Positions 31,554-40,976 of a DNA stretch of 64,000 bases are shown here, piece after piece. The notes beneath the pieces are model-generated. The model ran no database searches. It had not been told where the DNA came from and worked only from the letters and a program-made list of their open reading frames with translations. This DNA comes from Schizosaccharomyces osmophilus. Its lineage: Eukaryota; Ascomycota; Schizosaccharomycetes; Schizosaccharomycetales; Schizosaccharomycetaceae. A program made the translations under genes and the position numbers. Position 1 is the first letter of the stretch, and each line of letters starts with the position of its first letter. The stretch is taken from NCBI RefSeq assembly GCF_027921745.1, contig NC_079238.1:1984001-2048000 (forward strand), written 5' to 3'.

Positions 31554-32453
31554 TTAGGGGAACCAAAGTCGGATCGTCGAGTCCCAAGAACCGCTTGCTA
31601 AAGTTGTTCCATCGGGATTGAGGGTAACGCTACTAACACGGTTATCATGACCTGACAATGAAGTAACTAATTTAGCAGAAGCAGAGTCCCATACCTCGCA
31701 TACTTTACCTGTAGCTACAATCAAAAATTTACCAGATTTAGAAAAGCAAACAGAACTTACGGGGTTCGATTTTTCTGAGGGGTATTCAAAGATGGCTGTC
31801 TTTGCACGAATATCAAAACATTTAGATTTTCCATCCTCAGCACCCGTAGCGAACGATGTTTCCGAAGGAAAAAAAGAAACAGAGTTGATATCAGAATCAT
31901 TGCCAAAAATAGTCAATCCAGAGGATTTCGTCCGTAGGTCCCATACTCTTGAGGTTTTATCGCAACCGCCAGAAACAAATATATTTGGGTTCCCTGGTAA
32001 AAAGTCTAATGCCATGACATCTCCAAGATGTCCTTCAAATTTCGTGATAGAGGTTCGCTTTTGTATGTCCCACAAAATGCAACTTCGATCACCAGAAGAG
32101 GTTAATAAACGATTTTCGTCAACATATTTGCATGAAGAGATAAAGCCATCGTGTCCGACAAGATCAATTGGCTCGGCGTCCGGTTTATCTGTGGGGATAA
32201 CTTTGCAACTGTTGTTTAAACCACCAGCGGCTATGGTCTCTGCGGAAGGCGAAAATGCACATGTCATCACCCAAAGAGAAGGCACTTGGAACAAGGCAAG
32301 CTTGTTGTACGTGTTCGCGTCCCAAACGAGCAAAGAATCATCCGCTGATGACAAGATATATCTTCCATCAGAGGACCAATCCACCTTTGGTATCTTGCCT
32401 AATGGAGTCTTTAAGACACGAGAGTGTAAGCCTAGCGAAAGTTGGCTAGTCAT
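31554..32453 (-). CDS. git5: G protein beta subunit Git5 (Gpb1), WD40
   Basis: Single exon, 299 residues; S. pombe Git5 is about 305. A seven-bladed WD40 propeller fills nearly the whole length: VDWSSDGRYILSSADDSLLV, GHDGFISSCKYVDENRLLTS, GHLGDVMALDFLPGNPNIFV, WDLRTKSSGLTIFG, SVSFFPSETSFATGAEDG and the final GHDNRVSSVTLNPDGTTLAS. Like S. pombe Git5 it lacks the usual long N-terminal coiled coil of G-beta proteins. It pairs with gamma subunit Git11 and alpha Gpa2 to activate adenylate cyclase in glucose sensing. Convergent with omh5. A short extra 5' exon cannot be excluded, but none is needed. Confidence 0.88.
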   Translation of the reverse strand: MTSQLSLGLHSRVLKTPLGKIPKVDWSSDGRYILSSADDSLLVWDANTYNKLALFQVPSLWVMTCAFSPSAETIAAGGLNNSCKVIPTDKPDAEPIDLVGHDGFISSCKYVDENRLLTSSGDRSCILWDIQKRTSITKFEGHLGDVMALDFLPGNPNIFVSGGCDKTSRVWDLRTKSSGLTIFGNDSDINSVSFFPSETSFATGAEDGKSKCFDIRAKTAIFEYPSEKSNPVSSVCFSKSGKFLIVATGKVCEVWDSASAKLVTSLSGHDNRVSSVTLNPDGTTLASGSWDSTIRLWFP

Positions 32454-33006
32454 ACCCGCAATTTGTTATAATTTTGTTTGTAGATGTCGTCCACTCAACC
32501 AACTGTAAATATCGAGTAACGAAAGAAAAAATCCCTCCCGCGATTTGTTTATTCCACAGTTTGAATTATCCTGAACAGCGTAATATTTGAGAATCGCCAA
32601 ATGTCACTGTTCGACAAGAAGTTCCCTTCCAAAGGTACTTCTATTGTAAAAACTTGGTTTATAGGGTCGTCTAATACGAGTTTTTGTTAATAAGTTCCTT
32701 TGGAACAAGATAAACGTTAGCTTTTGCTTTGACGAAAATTGGTTGTAAGTCCAACGTCAGATGATACTCTATTAGATAACCGATTGTGACCTGATAACAC
32801 GACAAAAAAATACAAAGTCGGTTTTTATAGTACTTGTAAATATGCGATTGTTGAATGAATTCAATTTACACTTTACTAAAGGAGCCTTAGTAATATAAAT
32901 GAAATTTTTAGAAGATACTAGTATAACGTTATAATCAGAAACAAAACATAGGCCGGTTCATATAATGGTTCAAGACAGCTTCTTATATACGATATCGTAT
33001 GCTTCA
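32454..33006. other. git5 promoter and mug93 3' region
   Basis: 553 bases between the git5 start and the end of mug93 (if its last exon is used). AT-rich; no gene is seen. Confidence 0.45.
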
Positions 33007-34418
33007 TCAAAGTACTGCTTGTCCTTTTATTGATGTATTTAGAATATCTTTCCATGTGAGAACAGAGTTTGCTGATGGACTTCCACATTTGTAAGGATTC
33101 TTTTCACTCCTTATGAGTAAAAGAGCAAGGGAAGAAGAATTCAAAGCAATTTAAGAAACTTACGCTGGAAATTCAATAGACAAGTCCGCTAGGCAATTGA
33201 AGAAGGTCATATCCGAGTTTGGTTCTTGTTCCAAACTCCCAGAAGAATCAGAAGAGACTCCCCACACTTGCAACTCTTCTTCGTTGACTTGTGGAAGATG
33301 CAAGAATATTTGTAGTATTGTGGTACTCATTGAATACTTGATGAGGAATGAAAACCAAGGCAAGGTACTTAAAGTCTGAATAAGACGCCTAGCCTGGATA
33401 CACCATTTGGAACAAAATCTGGTGAGAAGCCCAATATAGTGAATAGACTTTAGAAAAAGATTTAAATACTCTAACGAAAGACCGTAGGTACCAAAGATTC
33501 GAACAACTCGAGTCGGGGACATGGAATAGATTTCGATGTATATTTGAGGAGTAGATATGACTTTTAGCATATACAGAAATTGATGGATATTTTGAGGGCA
33601 TGGGTATTTGGAGAGAAAGATTTCCTGAGGAATCTTTTCCATCACATATTCTGACTTTCTACGATCTCTTTCGATAAACTCTTGCTCGATATCGCTCAGT
33701 GGTTCTCTCTTTTGTGCTGCCTCTTCAGAAACTCTTTGATTTGTTCGGTAAAGAGACTCTCTGCAGAAAGTAAGATTTTCCCTTTGACGTTCACATCGAA
33801 ATCGGCAGAGACTACAGGCAGTGTGTGCTCTCTTCCAGAGGAAAAAGCCACGAGTAAAATCTGGATACATCTTTCGTAATAAAGCAGGTAACTGCTCCCT
33901 AGTGGCTACTCGTGGATGCCGTAAATCCCATGTAGTATAGCTTCGATCACACGTTGTATAGGAAGACCGTAGCTTCGTTAAAGCTTTTTGTATATTGGTG
34001 TTTTCGGAATCCGCATCTAAAGCATGTTCCCAATCTCGATTAGCTAACTCTGGATGACCGATGCGAAGATATGCCAGTCCGCGTCTCCAAGCAGCTTTGT
34101 TGTCATGAGGATTGATCATTAAAGCAAACGTGCAATCTTTAACTACTTCAGAATATCTAAAGTATATATGTTAGCTTCATGCGACTGGGTAATGGACTCG
34201 ATTAATATGATGATTCACCTTTTCCTTTTCAAATTTATCAGCGACCTTTGTAAATACTTTTCATTATTATACGATTCATCTCGCAGGCCAAGACGAAATT
34301 CGTCAAATGCTTCTGATTGATATGACTATGTGACAATGAGTAAGTGAATTATTGCAAAAGATTGGGGTAAAAAATAAAAACTTACACCATCTTCCAGATC
34401 AGAGATGTCTTGAAACAT
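33007..34418 (-). CDS. mug93: TPR-repeat protein Mug93 (meiotically upregulated)
   Basis: Exons 34418-34386, 34325-34219 and 34156-33164, plus a possible last exon 33109-33007. Introns 1 and 2 (donors GTAAGT and GTGAAT; branch GCTAAC in the second) join MFQDISDLEDG, SYQSEAFDEFRLGLRDESYN and RYSEVVKDCTFALMINPHDN, giving an uninterrupted TPR array in which each block packs onto the next (NKAAWRRGLAYLRIGHPELA). The remaining 250 residues are helical with no family I know. Without splicing at the end, translation stops right after EFPA, giving 378 residues. That stop lies inside a perfect GTAAGT donor; joining to 33109 gives 411 residues, ending KGQAVL. The mug class is induced in meiosis, and several such genes are spliced only then. 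Forkhead-like motifs sit upstream. Confidence 0.8.
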
Positions 34419-34896
34419 TTTAATTTTTCTTCCTTGGAAAAAGAGTTTGAAAAGAAATTGACATTGTCTTGGAAGGAAGATGGTTTGTTTATCCAAAATC
34501 TTTAGTGTTGATAAACAAACACAGGCAACATAGACATAAACAAAAAAGTGATGTGTTTGTTTTCATCGATACAATATCACAGAGAACTCAAACACATGTT
34601 TAGAAAGCTCAAAAATCAAAAATTGGGATTATTGTGTTATACAAATGGTACCTTATAGTTTATAGCATGTATGTTCAACTTGTAAAGCGCACAATACCAT
34701 CATTCATTATTACCACCTAAACAAACCCAGTGTATACAAACTAAATTAAAACCCAGACAAAATCGAGATAAGAATATGAGCAGTGACAAACATACTGATT
34801 TCAATCAAAAATTCAGAAAAAGTTGTCCTAACGCTCACATAGACAGGAATAGTATACCATTTTAAAGAAAAGTGCTATTCAAAGAGCATAAAATTT
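34419..34896. other. mug93 promoter and 3' end of the DUF2423 gene
   Basis: 478 bases. The mug93-proximal part has several TAAACA-type motifs (34482-34565, listed separately). No gene is seen. Confidence 0.5.
34482..34565. promoter_or_regulatory. Cluster of forkhead-like motifs upstream of mug93
   Basis: GGTTTGTTTAT (34482), ATAAACAAACACA (34511), ATAAACAAAA (34536) and TGTGTTTGTTTTCA (34552) all carry AAACAAA cores within 85 bases, 65-150 bases before the mug93 ATG. ATAAACAAACA differs by one base from the Mei4 FLEX core GTAAACAAACA. Confidence 0.4.
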
Positions 34897-35396
34897 TTAT
34901 TTTTTCCTCATGAACTTTGCGAATGAATTTTGCTTTTGACGCTTTCCTTGCTTTAGATGCTTCTGGGCCCAGCGATTTCTATTATTGTCACGAGGACCAG
35001 ATGTAGATACCTTAGGCTTATCCTCATCCATAGAGCCACCTGCGGGAGCCTCGGAGGTAACTTCTTCTACAGCTTTATCTGCGACCTTTTCATCTCGGTT
35101 GGCAGGAGACTTTGTCAAGTCATTTACTTGATCTTGAAGGTGAGCTGAAAGTCTCTTTGTTCGTTCATCAACTACGGGTTGAAACACGTTTGCACGGAGC
35201 TAATGGCAGTTAGTAAAATTGACCACATCGTTGGGATTAGAATTCCTCCATGTACAAAAAGCTCATTTTCCTCGGTTTCCACTTGCTATGAATGGCCAGG
35301 AAATGGTATTTTGCATCACATGGAAGGATAGAATTTATCTCTACTTACAGCTCTTTTGTTTCTGCGAACAGTCTTGGAACGAGCAGACTTAGCCAT
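34897..35396 (-). CDS. DUF2423 (LLPH/YBL028C-like) small nucleolar protein
   Basis: Two exons, 35396-35349 and 35199-34897, with a 149-base intron (donor GTAAGT, branch TACTAAC, acceptor TTAG); 116 residues. The start MAKSARSKTVRRNKRA matches the basic N-terminal block of DUF2423, followed by the NVFQPVVDERTKRLSAHLQ segment that lines up with YBL028C's GVFQKAVDAREQRISDKL. The C-terminus is again basic and ends KQKQNSFAKFMRKK, like the family. S. cerevisiae YBL028C is nucleolar and linked to pre-60S particles; human LLPH is similar. Exact function is unknown. It is divergent from fcf1, another ribosome-assembly gene, so shared control is likely. Confidence 0.85.
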
Positions 35397-36015
35397 GATG
35401 GGGAATTGGCAAAAATTGAATTCCCTAAAAAACGACTTGAGAAAGATATACCGCTCTCGTTCAATTTCGCTATTACTTCTAGCGATATACTTTAAAATTT
35501 TTTAATAAATAAATAAAAGGCGATTGAAAAAGATTTGGGCATCGCCAAATAGAGACAATAATTCTATAAAGTGGGAGATATGAATTGATTGTTAGCTAAT
35601 TCAACAATATTTCATTCCATAAAATATTGTGAATGCCCAAAAAGTGAATAGTGTACTTTGAGAATGAAATCCAAGTCTTTTCAATGTATCTTTGATTCTA
35701 TGTCTTTTCTAAGAAACTGTGATGTGTATTGGAAAGAAAAATAAAGAATAATTGGGTTCATCGTATGTATTTTTGTATGCGAACAAATGTCTTGCCACGA
35801 GTATTTTCTTTTTTCTTTTGTTTACAATATAGTGAGTTTCAAGTAATTCGCTAAGTGATTCAGTGGATCATTCCAGCACGTAAAACCTAAAGTTGGCGAC
35901 ACGAACACCAAGAACGCAGAAACGGAATCTACCAAAAGCCATTCTTTAGGGAAAGAGGGAATTGTTGTTGAGTAAGGGACGAACCTGAATTTACAGACAC
36001 TTCAGCAACTTGACA
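35397..36015. other. Divergent promoter region of the DUF2423 gene and fcf1
   Basis: 619 bases. Contains a perfect 9-bp inverted repeat ACAATATTT/AAATATTGT (35604-35630) and, around it, TTTGGGCAT near 35535 with its complement ATGCCCAAA near 35633. No gene is seen. Confidence 0.5.
35604..35630. repeat. Short inverted repeat in the DUF2423/fcf1 promoter
   Basis: ACAATATTT (35604-35612), nine bases, AAATATTGT (35622-35630). It could form a small hairpin or be a dimer site. AT-rich palindromes also arise by chance. Confidence 0.4.
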
Positions 36016-36686
36016 ATGGGTAAAGCAAAGACAACGAGAAAATTTGCTCAGGTAAAACGAACATTAAATCCCAAAGATCAGCGTCTTCAAAAGAAGAATG
36101 ACAAAAAGGATAAGCCTGACACTACGAAAAACGGTGAATTAATCAGAGAAGTGTATGTACAATAGACGGGTTGAATGCGTAGAAAGCCGATCTTAAAATA
36201 CAATGCTAGAGGTTTCAAGAAAAAAGCTAACAAAGTTGATATAGACCCCAAGTTGCCTCAAATCTCTTTTTCCAGTACAATGAAAGACTTGGACCACCTT
36301 ACCATGTTTTGATTGATACAAACTTTATCAACTTTTGTCTTCAACAAAAAATTGAGGTGTATGATGGATTGATGACTTGCTTATATGCAAAGACCATCCC
36401 TTGCATTACTGACTGTGTGATGGCCGAGTTGGAAAAACTGGGAATCCGTTACAGGATTGCACTTCGGATCGCCAAAGATGAACGTATGGAACGTTTGCCG
36501 TGTTCGCACAAGGGTGTTTATGCAGATGATTGCATAGTCAATCGAGTAATACAGCACAAATGCTATTTAGTAGCTACGAATGACAAAAATTTAAAGCAAA
36601 GAATCCGAAAGATTCCTGGTGTACCCATTTTGTCGGTGGCGAGCCACAAAATCAAGGTGGAGCGTTTGGTGGACGTTGTAGATTGA
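36016..36686 (+). CDS. fcf1: rRNA-processing PIN-domain nuclease Fcf1/Utp24
   Basis: Two exons, 36016-36152 and 36245-36686, with a 92-base intron (donor GTATGT, branch GCTAAC, acceptor ATAG); 192 residues, the family length. The start MGKAKTTRKFAQVKRTLNPK is near-invariant in Fcf1. The junction gives REVPQVASNLFFQYNERLGP, then the PIN domain: LIDTNFINF (first acidic metal ligand), ITDCVMAELEKLG, CSHKGVYADDCIVNRV and LVATNDKNLKQRIR. Fcf1 sits in the 90S pre-ribosome and cuts pre-rRNA at sites A1 and A2. Convergent with bem46. Confidence 0.95.
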
Positions 36687-37034
36687 GCTGCAATGCAGAG
36701 AAAGCAATTAAAAGGTTTTTGGATTTGGAAATGTGGATTTCTACATGTTGTACATGTTTACCAAACATTTTGGGTTATTGGAATGAGCATAATGTTTAGA
36801 ATTAGTTAATTCAACATGATTTTTGTATTAAATTCTTAGAGCTTGCATCGAATAGTATGGTAACATGAATTTAGAGAAGAAAGTAAAGAGAAAGCATACG
36901 AAGTTACAAAGTATGGGTGGAAAAGAATGGAAGAAGAAGAATAGGAAGAGGAAGTAAAACATAGAAAACGAGTAGAAATTGATACAAAAAAAGAATGAGA
37001 ACAGAATCAACGAACGGCCGGGTGGATGATGGTC
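36687..37034. other. Convergent 3' region of fcf1 and bem46
   Basis: 348 bases, purine-rich on the plus strand towards bem46 (GAAGAAGAATAGGAAGAGG near 36930). No gene is seen. Confidence 0.5.
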
Positions 37035-37934
37035 TTAGTTGGCAGAGGGTCGAACGTTGTTGGAGAGTAAAAATTCGGCGATTGTATGAAAGTAGCCCTC
37101 GCCTAAGCAAGTATCGTTGTGCTTTGATTTAGGGAAAATACAAAGGCGTTTTAGTTTACTAGGGCAGAGGCCGTAGAGGAGCTGCATTTGGATAGGAGGG
37201 ACGATTTCATCATCAGCACCGGAAAGGAAGAGAACGGGCAATTCATGAAGATTGCGGATAGCACGTACGCTCTCCCATTTTTCGGTACAGAAATGGCTTA
37301 GGAGAGTTCCGATGTAAGGAAAGACAGTGGGGATCATGTCCTTGATGGAAGTAAAAGTGTTTTCAAGGACCAAAGCAGAGATGAGGGACTCGTTTTTGGA
37401 AGCAAGAGACAAGGCAACGGCGCCACCGACGGATTGGCCGTAAACGACGATTTTTGTGGAAGAGCAAACGGGGTGCTGTTTAAGAAAGTCCAATGCGGTT
37501 TGAGCATCGATGTTCATTCCAAGTTCGCTGGGAGAGCCGGTGCTTCTGCCGTAGCCACGGTATGAGAGGATAAAGACGTTCATGCCCAGAGCAGAATAAA
37601 AGACACGAGCGATGGGCAGACGATGGCCCATATTGCCGGCATTGGCGTGGAAGTAGAGGAGAGTGGGACAAGATTGAGGGGCTTTGGGTTGAAGCATCAA
37701 GTAAGAGTCGAGGGAGACCTTGTCGCGGGTTTTCAAGGAGATTTGTTCATAGTCTATACCGAAATCTTTTGGAGTAGCGATGGTGGAGCGAGAGCCTTCG
37801 GGAAAGGAACTGGGATAAATAATGGATTTTTGATAACGGTACAAAAAGGCGAGAGCAATAACAGTGATGGAGAGCGAGACGGCACCACCGTACTTTAAGA
37901 CTTGAAAGGTGGTTTCAGCAAAGATTGACGACAT
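37035..37934 (-). CDS. bem46: Bem46-family alpha/beta hydrolase
   Basis: 299 residues from the ATG at 37934 (MSSIFAETTFQ), the length I recall for S. pombe Bem46. An in-frame extension to 37994 exists but adds low-complexity sequence. A membrane anchor lies near residues 15-33 (SLSITVIALAFLYRYQ). The hydrolase domain has HANAGNMGHR, YRGYGRSTGSPSE, the nucleophile elbow GQSVGGAVAL (GxSxG), the acid in SGADDEIVPP and the histidine in KSKHNDT. Homologues (human ABHD13) are membrane-bound with unknown substrate; in Neurospora, BEM46 influences polarity and germination. Divergent from nep2 across a 1.9-kb repeat-rich space. Confidence 0.93.
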   Translation of the reverse strand: MSSIFAETTFQVLKYGGAVSLSITVIALAFLYRYQKSIIYPSSFPEGSRSTIATPKDFGIDYEQISLKTRDKVSLDSYLMLQPKAPQSCPTLLYFHANAGNMGHRLPIARVFYSALGMNVFILSYRGYGRSTGSPSELGMNIDAQTALDFLKQHPVCSSTKIVVYGQSVGGAVALSLASKNESLISALVLENTFTSIKDMIPTVFPYIGTLLSHFCTEKWESVRAIRNLHELPVLFLSGADDEIVPPIQMQLLYGLCPSKLKRLCIFPKSKHNDTCLGEGYFHTIAEFLLSNNVRPSAN

Positions 37935-38362
37935 GGTTGGATAGAGAGAGGGAGAGAAAAAAAAGAAAAGAAAAAGTAAAGAAAAACCAGACAACCGAAA
38001 GGAGAATCCAAAAGAGACGTCAAAAAGAGTGGTTGTTAGTTGTTATTTGGGGGGAGGAGAGGAAAGGAAAACGAAAATTAGGAAACGGTCAAAGCAAAGC
38101 TAAAGCTAAAGCAAAACAAAACAAAAAAGACGAAAACGAAGCAAAGGGTGGAACGATAAGAGCAGGAAGGGTTCTTTTGGAAATGTCAAAGCGAAGCAAC
38201 CAACGACTCTTGAGTGGGATAACGAATTTGTAAGTGAGACGTTTGAGTGTGATATGTGTTGTAAGTGAGAGAGCAGAGCGCGTAAAGTCAGAGAAGGATA
38301 AGCAGCCGCAAGTGCGTTGTAGAGAGATAGAGAGGACTAGAGAGGACTAGAGAGGGAGAGCG

Positions 38363-38439
38363 ATGGATTAACAAGGAAGAGAGACAGACGCAGGAAGAGA
38401 GCAGAGAGAGAGAGAGAGAGAAAGCGAGAGAAATGCGTT
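38363..38439 (+). repeat. Left arm of a long imperfect inverted repeat
   Basis: ATGGATTAACAAGGAAGA at 38363-38380 is the exact complement of 39012-39029. GCAGAGAGAGAGAGA (38401) pairs with the CT run before 38985, and GAGAAATGCGTT (38428) pairs with AACGCGTTTCTC (38947) with one mismatch. Order and spacing are kept between the arms, apart from about ten bases of length difference. Confidence 0.75.
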
Positions 38440-38946
38440 AAGACAGACCAAAGCAGCCAAGGCAAAGAAAACATTCTCCCAAAGAAATAAACAAACAAAA
38501 AAGAAGCTAAAAAGAATCCAAATAACAAATTTTCATAAAAGAAAAAAACCCAACTTTACCAACTTCGCTGCCTTCGCTGCCATCTCTCTCTGGTCTCTCT
38601 GCTCTCTTCCTCACCAGGCCACAGCACACAGCAAACAGCAAGGCACCGTCCCTCCTTCCCACCTTCTTGCTCGCTAAGCTTTGCTCCAACCATCTCCGCC
38701 CTCTCCAATCTTTTTTTTCTTGTTCCCTCGAATGTTCCTTCTTTTGTTCTCTCTGACTTCATAACCGCTACCCCGCGGATATTGTGGCCAATCATTGATT
38801 GAGAAAATTTGGATCCGCGGTAGTTGAGTTTGTTCCGTAACCAACGAAATTCCGTTTATCTATGTTCTCCGCAGCCGCGAGGTTTTAGCTCGTAGACGCA
38901 AAAGCGAACATTTTTTCCCAACAACTAAAAATCATAAATCATTGTC

Positions 38947-39029
38947 AACGCGTTTCTCTTTCTCTTTCTCTCTCTCTCTGCTCTGTGCGCTCATATTCTC
39001 TCTCTCTCTCTTCTTCCTTGTTAATCCAT
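38947..39029 (-). repeat. Right arm of a long imperfect inverted repeat
   Basis: Partner of 38363-38439, about 500 bases away. It lies in the nep2 leader, whereas the left arm lies in the bem46 leader. Read in the direction of each gene, both leaders carry GCGTTTCTC-like, CU-repeat, then CTTCCTTGTTAATCCAT. Confidence 0.75.
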
Positions 39030-39842
39030 TCAGGGTCATCTGTTGTTTTCTTGAACAACACCAAATTGTTCTCCCACTCGTCTCTTTTACCATCGGTTTC
39101 TGGCATTTAACGACTTCCAAGGAACTCTTGTGGATTTGTGTTTGTCTTTGGAAAACGTCATTGCATTTTCGTCACTTGATAAAAAAAAAAAGAACAACGT
39201 TTATACGTGCGACTCGTTACTGTTTGGATTCCCGTTCCCCGCTTCTTCTCCTCCCCCATAAAATACTAAGCGGAAACTCTCCTTTCTTCCTACCCCAAAC
39301 CTCCACAAACCACGAGTAGGACGCTACCAGCAAATTTTGGATTACTCCTGTTCATTGACTTTGGATCATCACTTTGAACGTTTCCCGTATTGGCTTTTAT
39401 GCTATTTGGCTCTCTCTCTCTTTTTGGATACAACATTTGTGTGTCTGTATAAGATATTTTGTTCTCGTTGCTTTCATTGCATTCTTTTCCATAGAATTGC
39501 AAAAGAAAACAACATCTTGAAAGTATTCATCCAAAAATAAAAACACAATTTTTTTTTCCTTTCTTTCTCCTCTCCTCTATTCCAAACGATTTTAAATTCG
39601 GAAACGTGTTTTGTCGTTGATTCACCCTGGTTTCTTTTTTTCTTTTTTTCTTTTTTTTAGTTTTTCATCTCCCTCCTTTTCCTCTTGCATTTGATTTCGA
39701 TTCAAAAAAAATCTGTTAAAAGTATTATAGAAAGTCGTTGTGTGTGTGTGCTTTTCGTTTTTTTATCTAGTTTTCCTTTTGTAACACTTTCCTTCCCGTT
39801 CTTTTGCTTGCTGAAACGCGTGTTGCTTCGATTGTATTTGTC

Positions 39843-40976
39843 ATGCGATCTAATTCCATTTTTTACAAGGAGATTGATAGTCCAGTGGTCAAGAAAAATA
39901 CTATAACACGCCCACCATCCAACGAATCCTCCTCTACAAATTCGGATTCTTCTCCGAAGAAAAACAAAAAGAGTTTTCTTCGTTCCTTGTTTTCTAGCGG
40001 TTCCAACCACCAACATCAAACCGACAAAGGCCTTTGCTCCACCCTTCATCAAATTTGGATCGAGTATTACGAAGTCTGTCTTCGCAAGGAAGATGTCGAC
40101 CACTTTAACCCCGGTTACTGGATCCTTGACACAAACATCGATTTCTATTACGAAATTCTTCTCCGTCAGGTCCTTTTAAAACAGGCTCCCGAAAACAGCG
40201 GTCAAATCTATCTTCTTCGTCCTGCCATGGTCTTTTTCCTCGCTCAGGCCCCCGATCCCGCCGACATCGTCTCCGCTCTCCCGCCTGCCATGTTTAATGC
40301 CAAATTTATCTTTTTACCCATCAACGACACAAATGAATGCGGTATCGAAAGCGGCTCGCACTGGAGTTTGCTGGTCATTTCCATCGAAAAGGGTTTAGGC
40401 TGGTATTACGATTCCATGTCCAATGGCAACACAAACGATTGTAATCTTGCCCTCAAAAATCTCGGCATCCTCTTTAAAAAAGAATTCCGCATTCGACACA
40501 TGAAAACCCCTCAACAGATTAACCATTGCGATTGCGGTTTACATGTTTGTGAAAACACCCGGATTCTCATGTATCGACTCTTGCAAAAGCCTTACATCCC
40601 GCGTGTCGACATGAGCATCGAAAACACAAGGGTAGACAGTCATCGTATTCGGAAAAACATGATGCAAATTATCACTGGTCTCATTACAGAGTATGGGTCG
40701 AAAATACCCAATTCACCAGATTTCGCTCCTGATCCCGAAAAGGATAGCAGAATATTTTCACGAATCTTTGATACTGTGCTTTATGACGATAGCTTTTCAG
40801 AAAAATTGAAGGAGCCATTGCTTTCTCCGTCCTCGTCCTCCACTGAGAACCCAAAACATAGGCCCAAAAGTGCCACCGCCGTTCCAGTGAATAATCCCCT
40901 TTTCGAAACCACTTCACCGATGATTGGAAGGGCGGAAACACTGCCACATGCCCATCAATCCATCGAGATTCACTAA
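39843..40976 (+). CDS. nep2: NEDD8-specific protease Nep2 (Ulp1/C48 family)
   Basis: 377 residues from ATG 39843 (MRSNSIFYKEIDSP). The catalytic C48 fold spans about residues 90-245: NPGYWILDTNIDFYYEIL near its start, then histidine in ESGSHWSLLVI, aspartate in YYDSMSNGN, and the cysteine in NHCDCGLHVCENTR with the preceding Gln/Asn helix. The N-terminal 65 and C-terminal 100 residues are Ser/Pro-rich and probably disordered. Family members (human SENP8/DEN1) remove NEDD8 from cullins and other proteins. S. pombe Nep2 is a little longer as I recall. Rich in C-ending codons (CCC, CTC, ATC) compared with neighbours, which may reflect local composition. Confidence 0.9.
   Translation: MRSNSIFYKEIDSPVVKKNTITRPPSNESSSTNSDSSPKKNKKSFLRSLFSSGSNHQHQTDKGLCSTLHQIWIEYYEVCLRKEDVDHFNPGYWILDTNIDFYYEILLRQVLLKQAPENSGQIYLLRPAMVFFLAQAPDPADIVSALPPAMFNAKFIFLPINDTNECGIESGSHWSLLVISIEKGLGWYYDSMSNGNTNDCNLALKNLGILFKKEFRIRHMKTPQQINHCDCGLHVCENTRILMYRLLQKPYIPRVDMSIENTRVDSHRIRKNMMQIITGLITEYGSKIPNSPDFAPDPEKDSRIFSRIFDTVLYDDSFSEKLKEPLLSPSSSSTENPKHRPKSATAVPVNNPLFETTSPMIGRAETLPHAHQSIEIH

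Larger units (their letters stand above)
37935..39842. other. Long divergent promoter/leader region of bem46 and nep2
   Basis: 1.9 kb, strongly strand-asymmetric: purine-rich on the plus strand from 37950 to about 38530, pyrimidine-rich from about 38570 to 39840, so both divergent transcripts would have pyrimidine-rich leaders. It contains (GA)n near 38403-38421, (CT)n near 38968-38979, 38998-39010 and 39411-39420, and the inverted repeat 38363-39029 listed separately. No supported coding region. Confidence 0.6.

Noticed and set aside
31792-32508. 238-codon open frame antisense to git5
   Set aside because: Shadow of the WD40 gene; the git5 frame has seven readable blades, this one nothing.
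37935-37994. 20-codon N-terminal extension of bem46
   Set aside because: Low-complexity Phe-rich sequence; starting at 37934 gives the expected 299-residue protein.
38340-39030. GA/CT repeats considered as CRISPR-like or transposon ends
   Set aside because: No regular repeat-spacer pattern, no transposase, no target duplication. Kept only as an inverted repeat.
39702-40103. 133-codon antisense frame over the nep2 start
   Set aside because: Overlaps the nep2 coding start and leader; composition is basic low-complexity without family signal.
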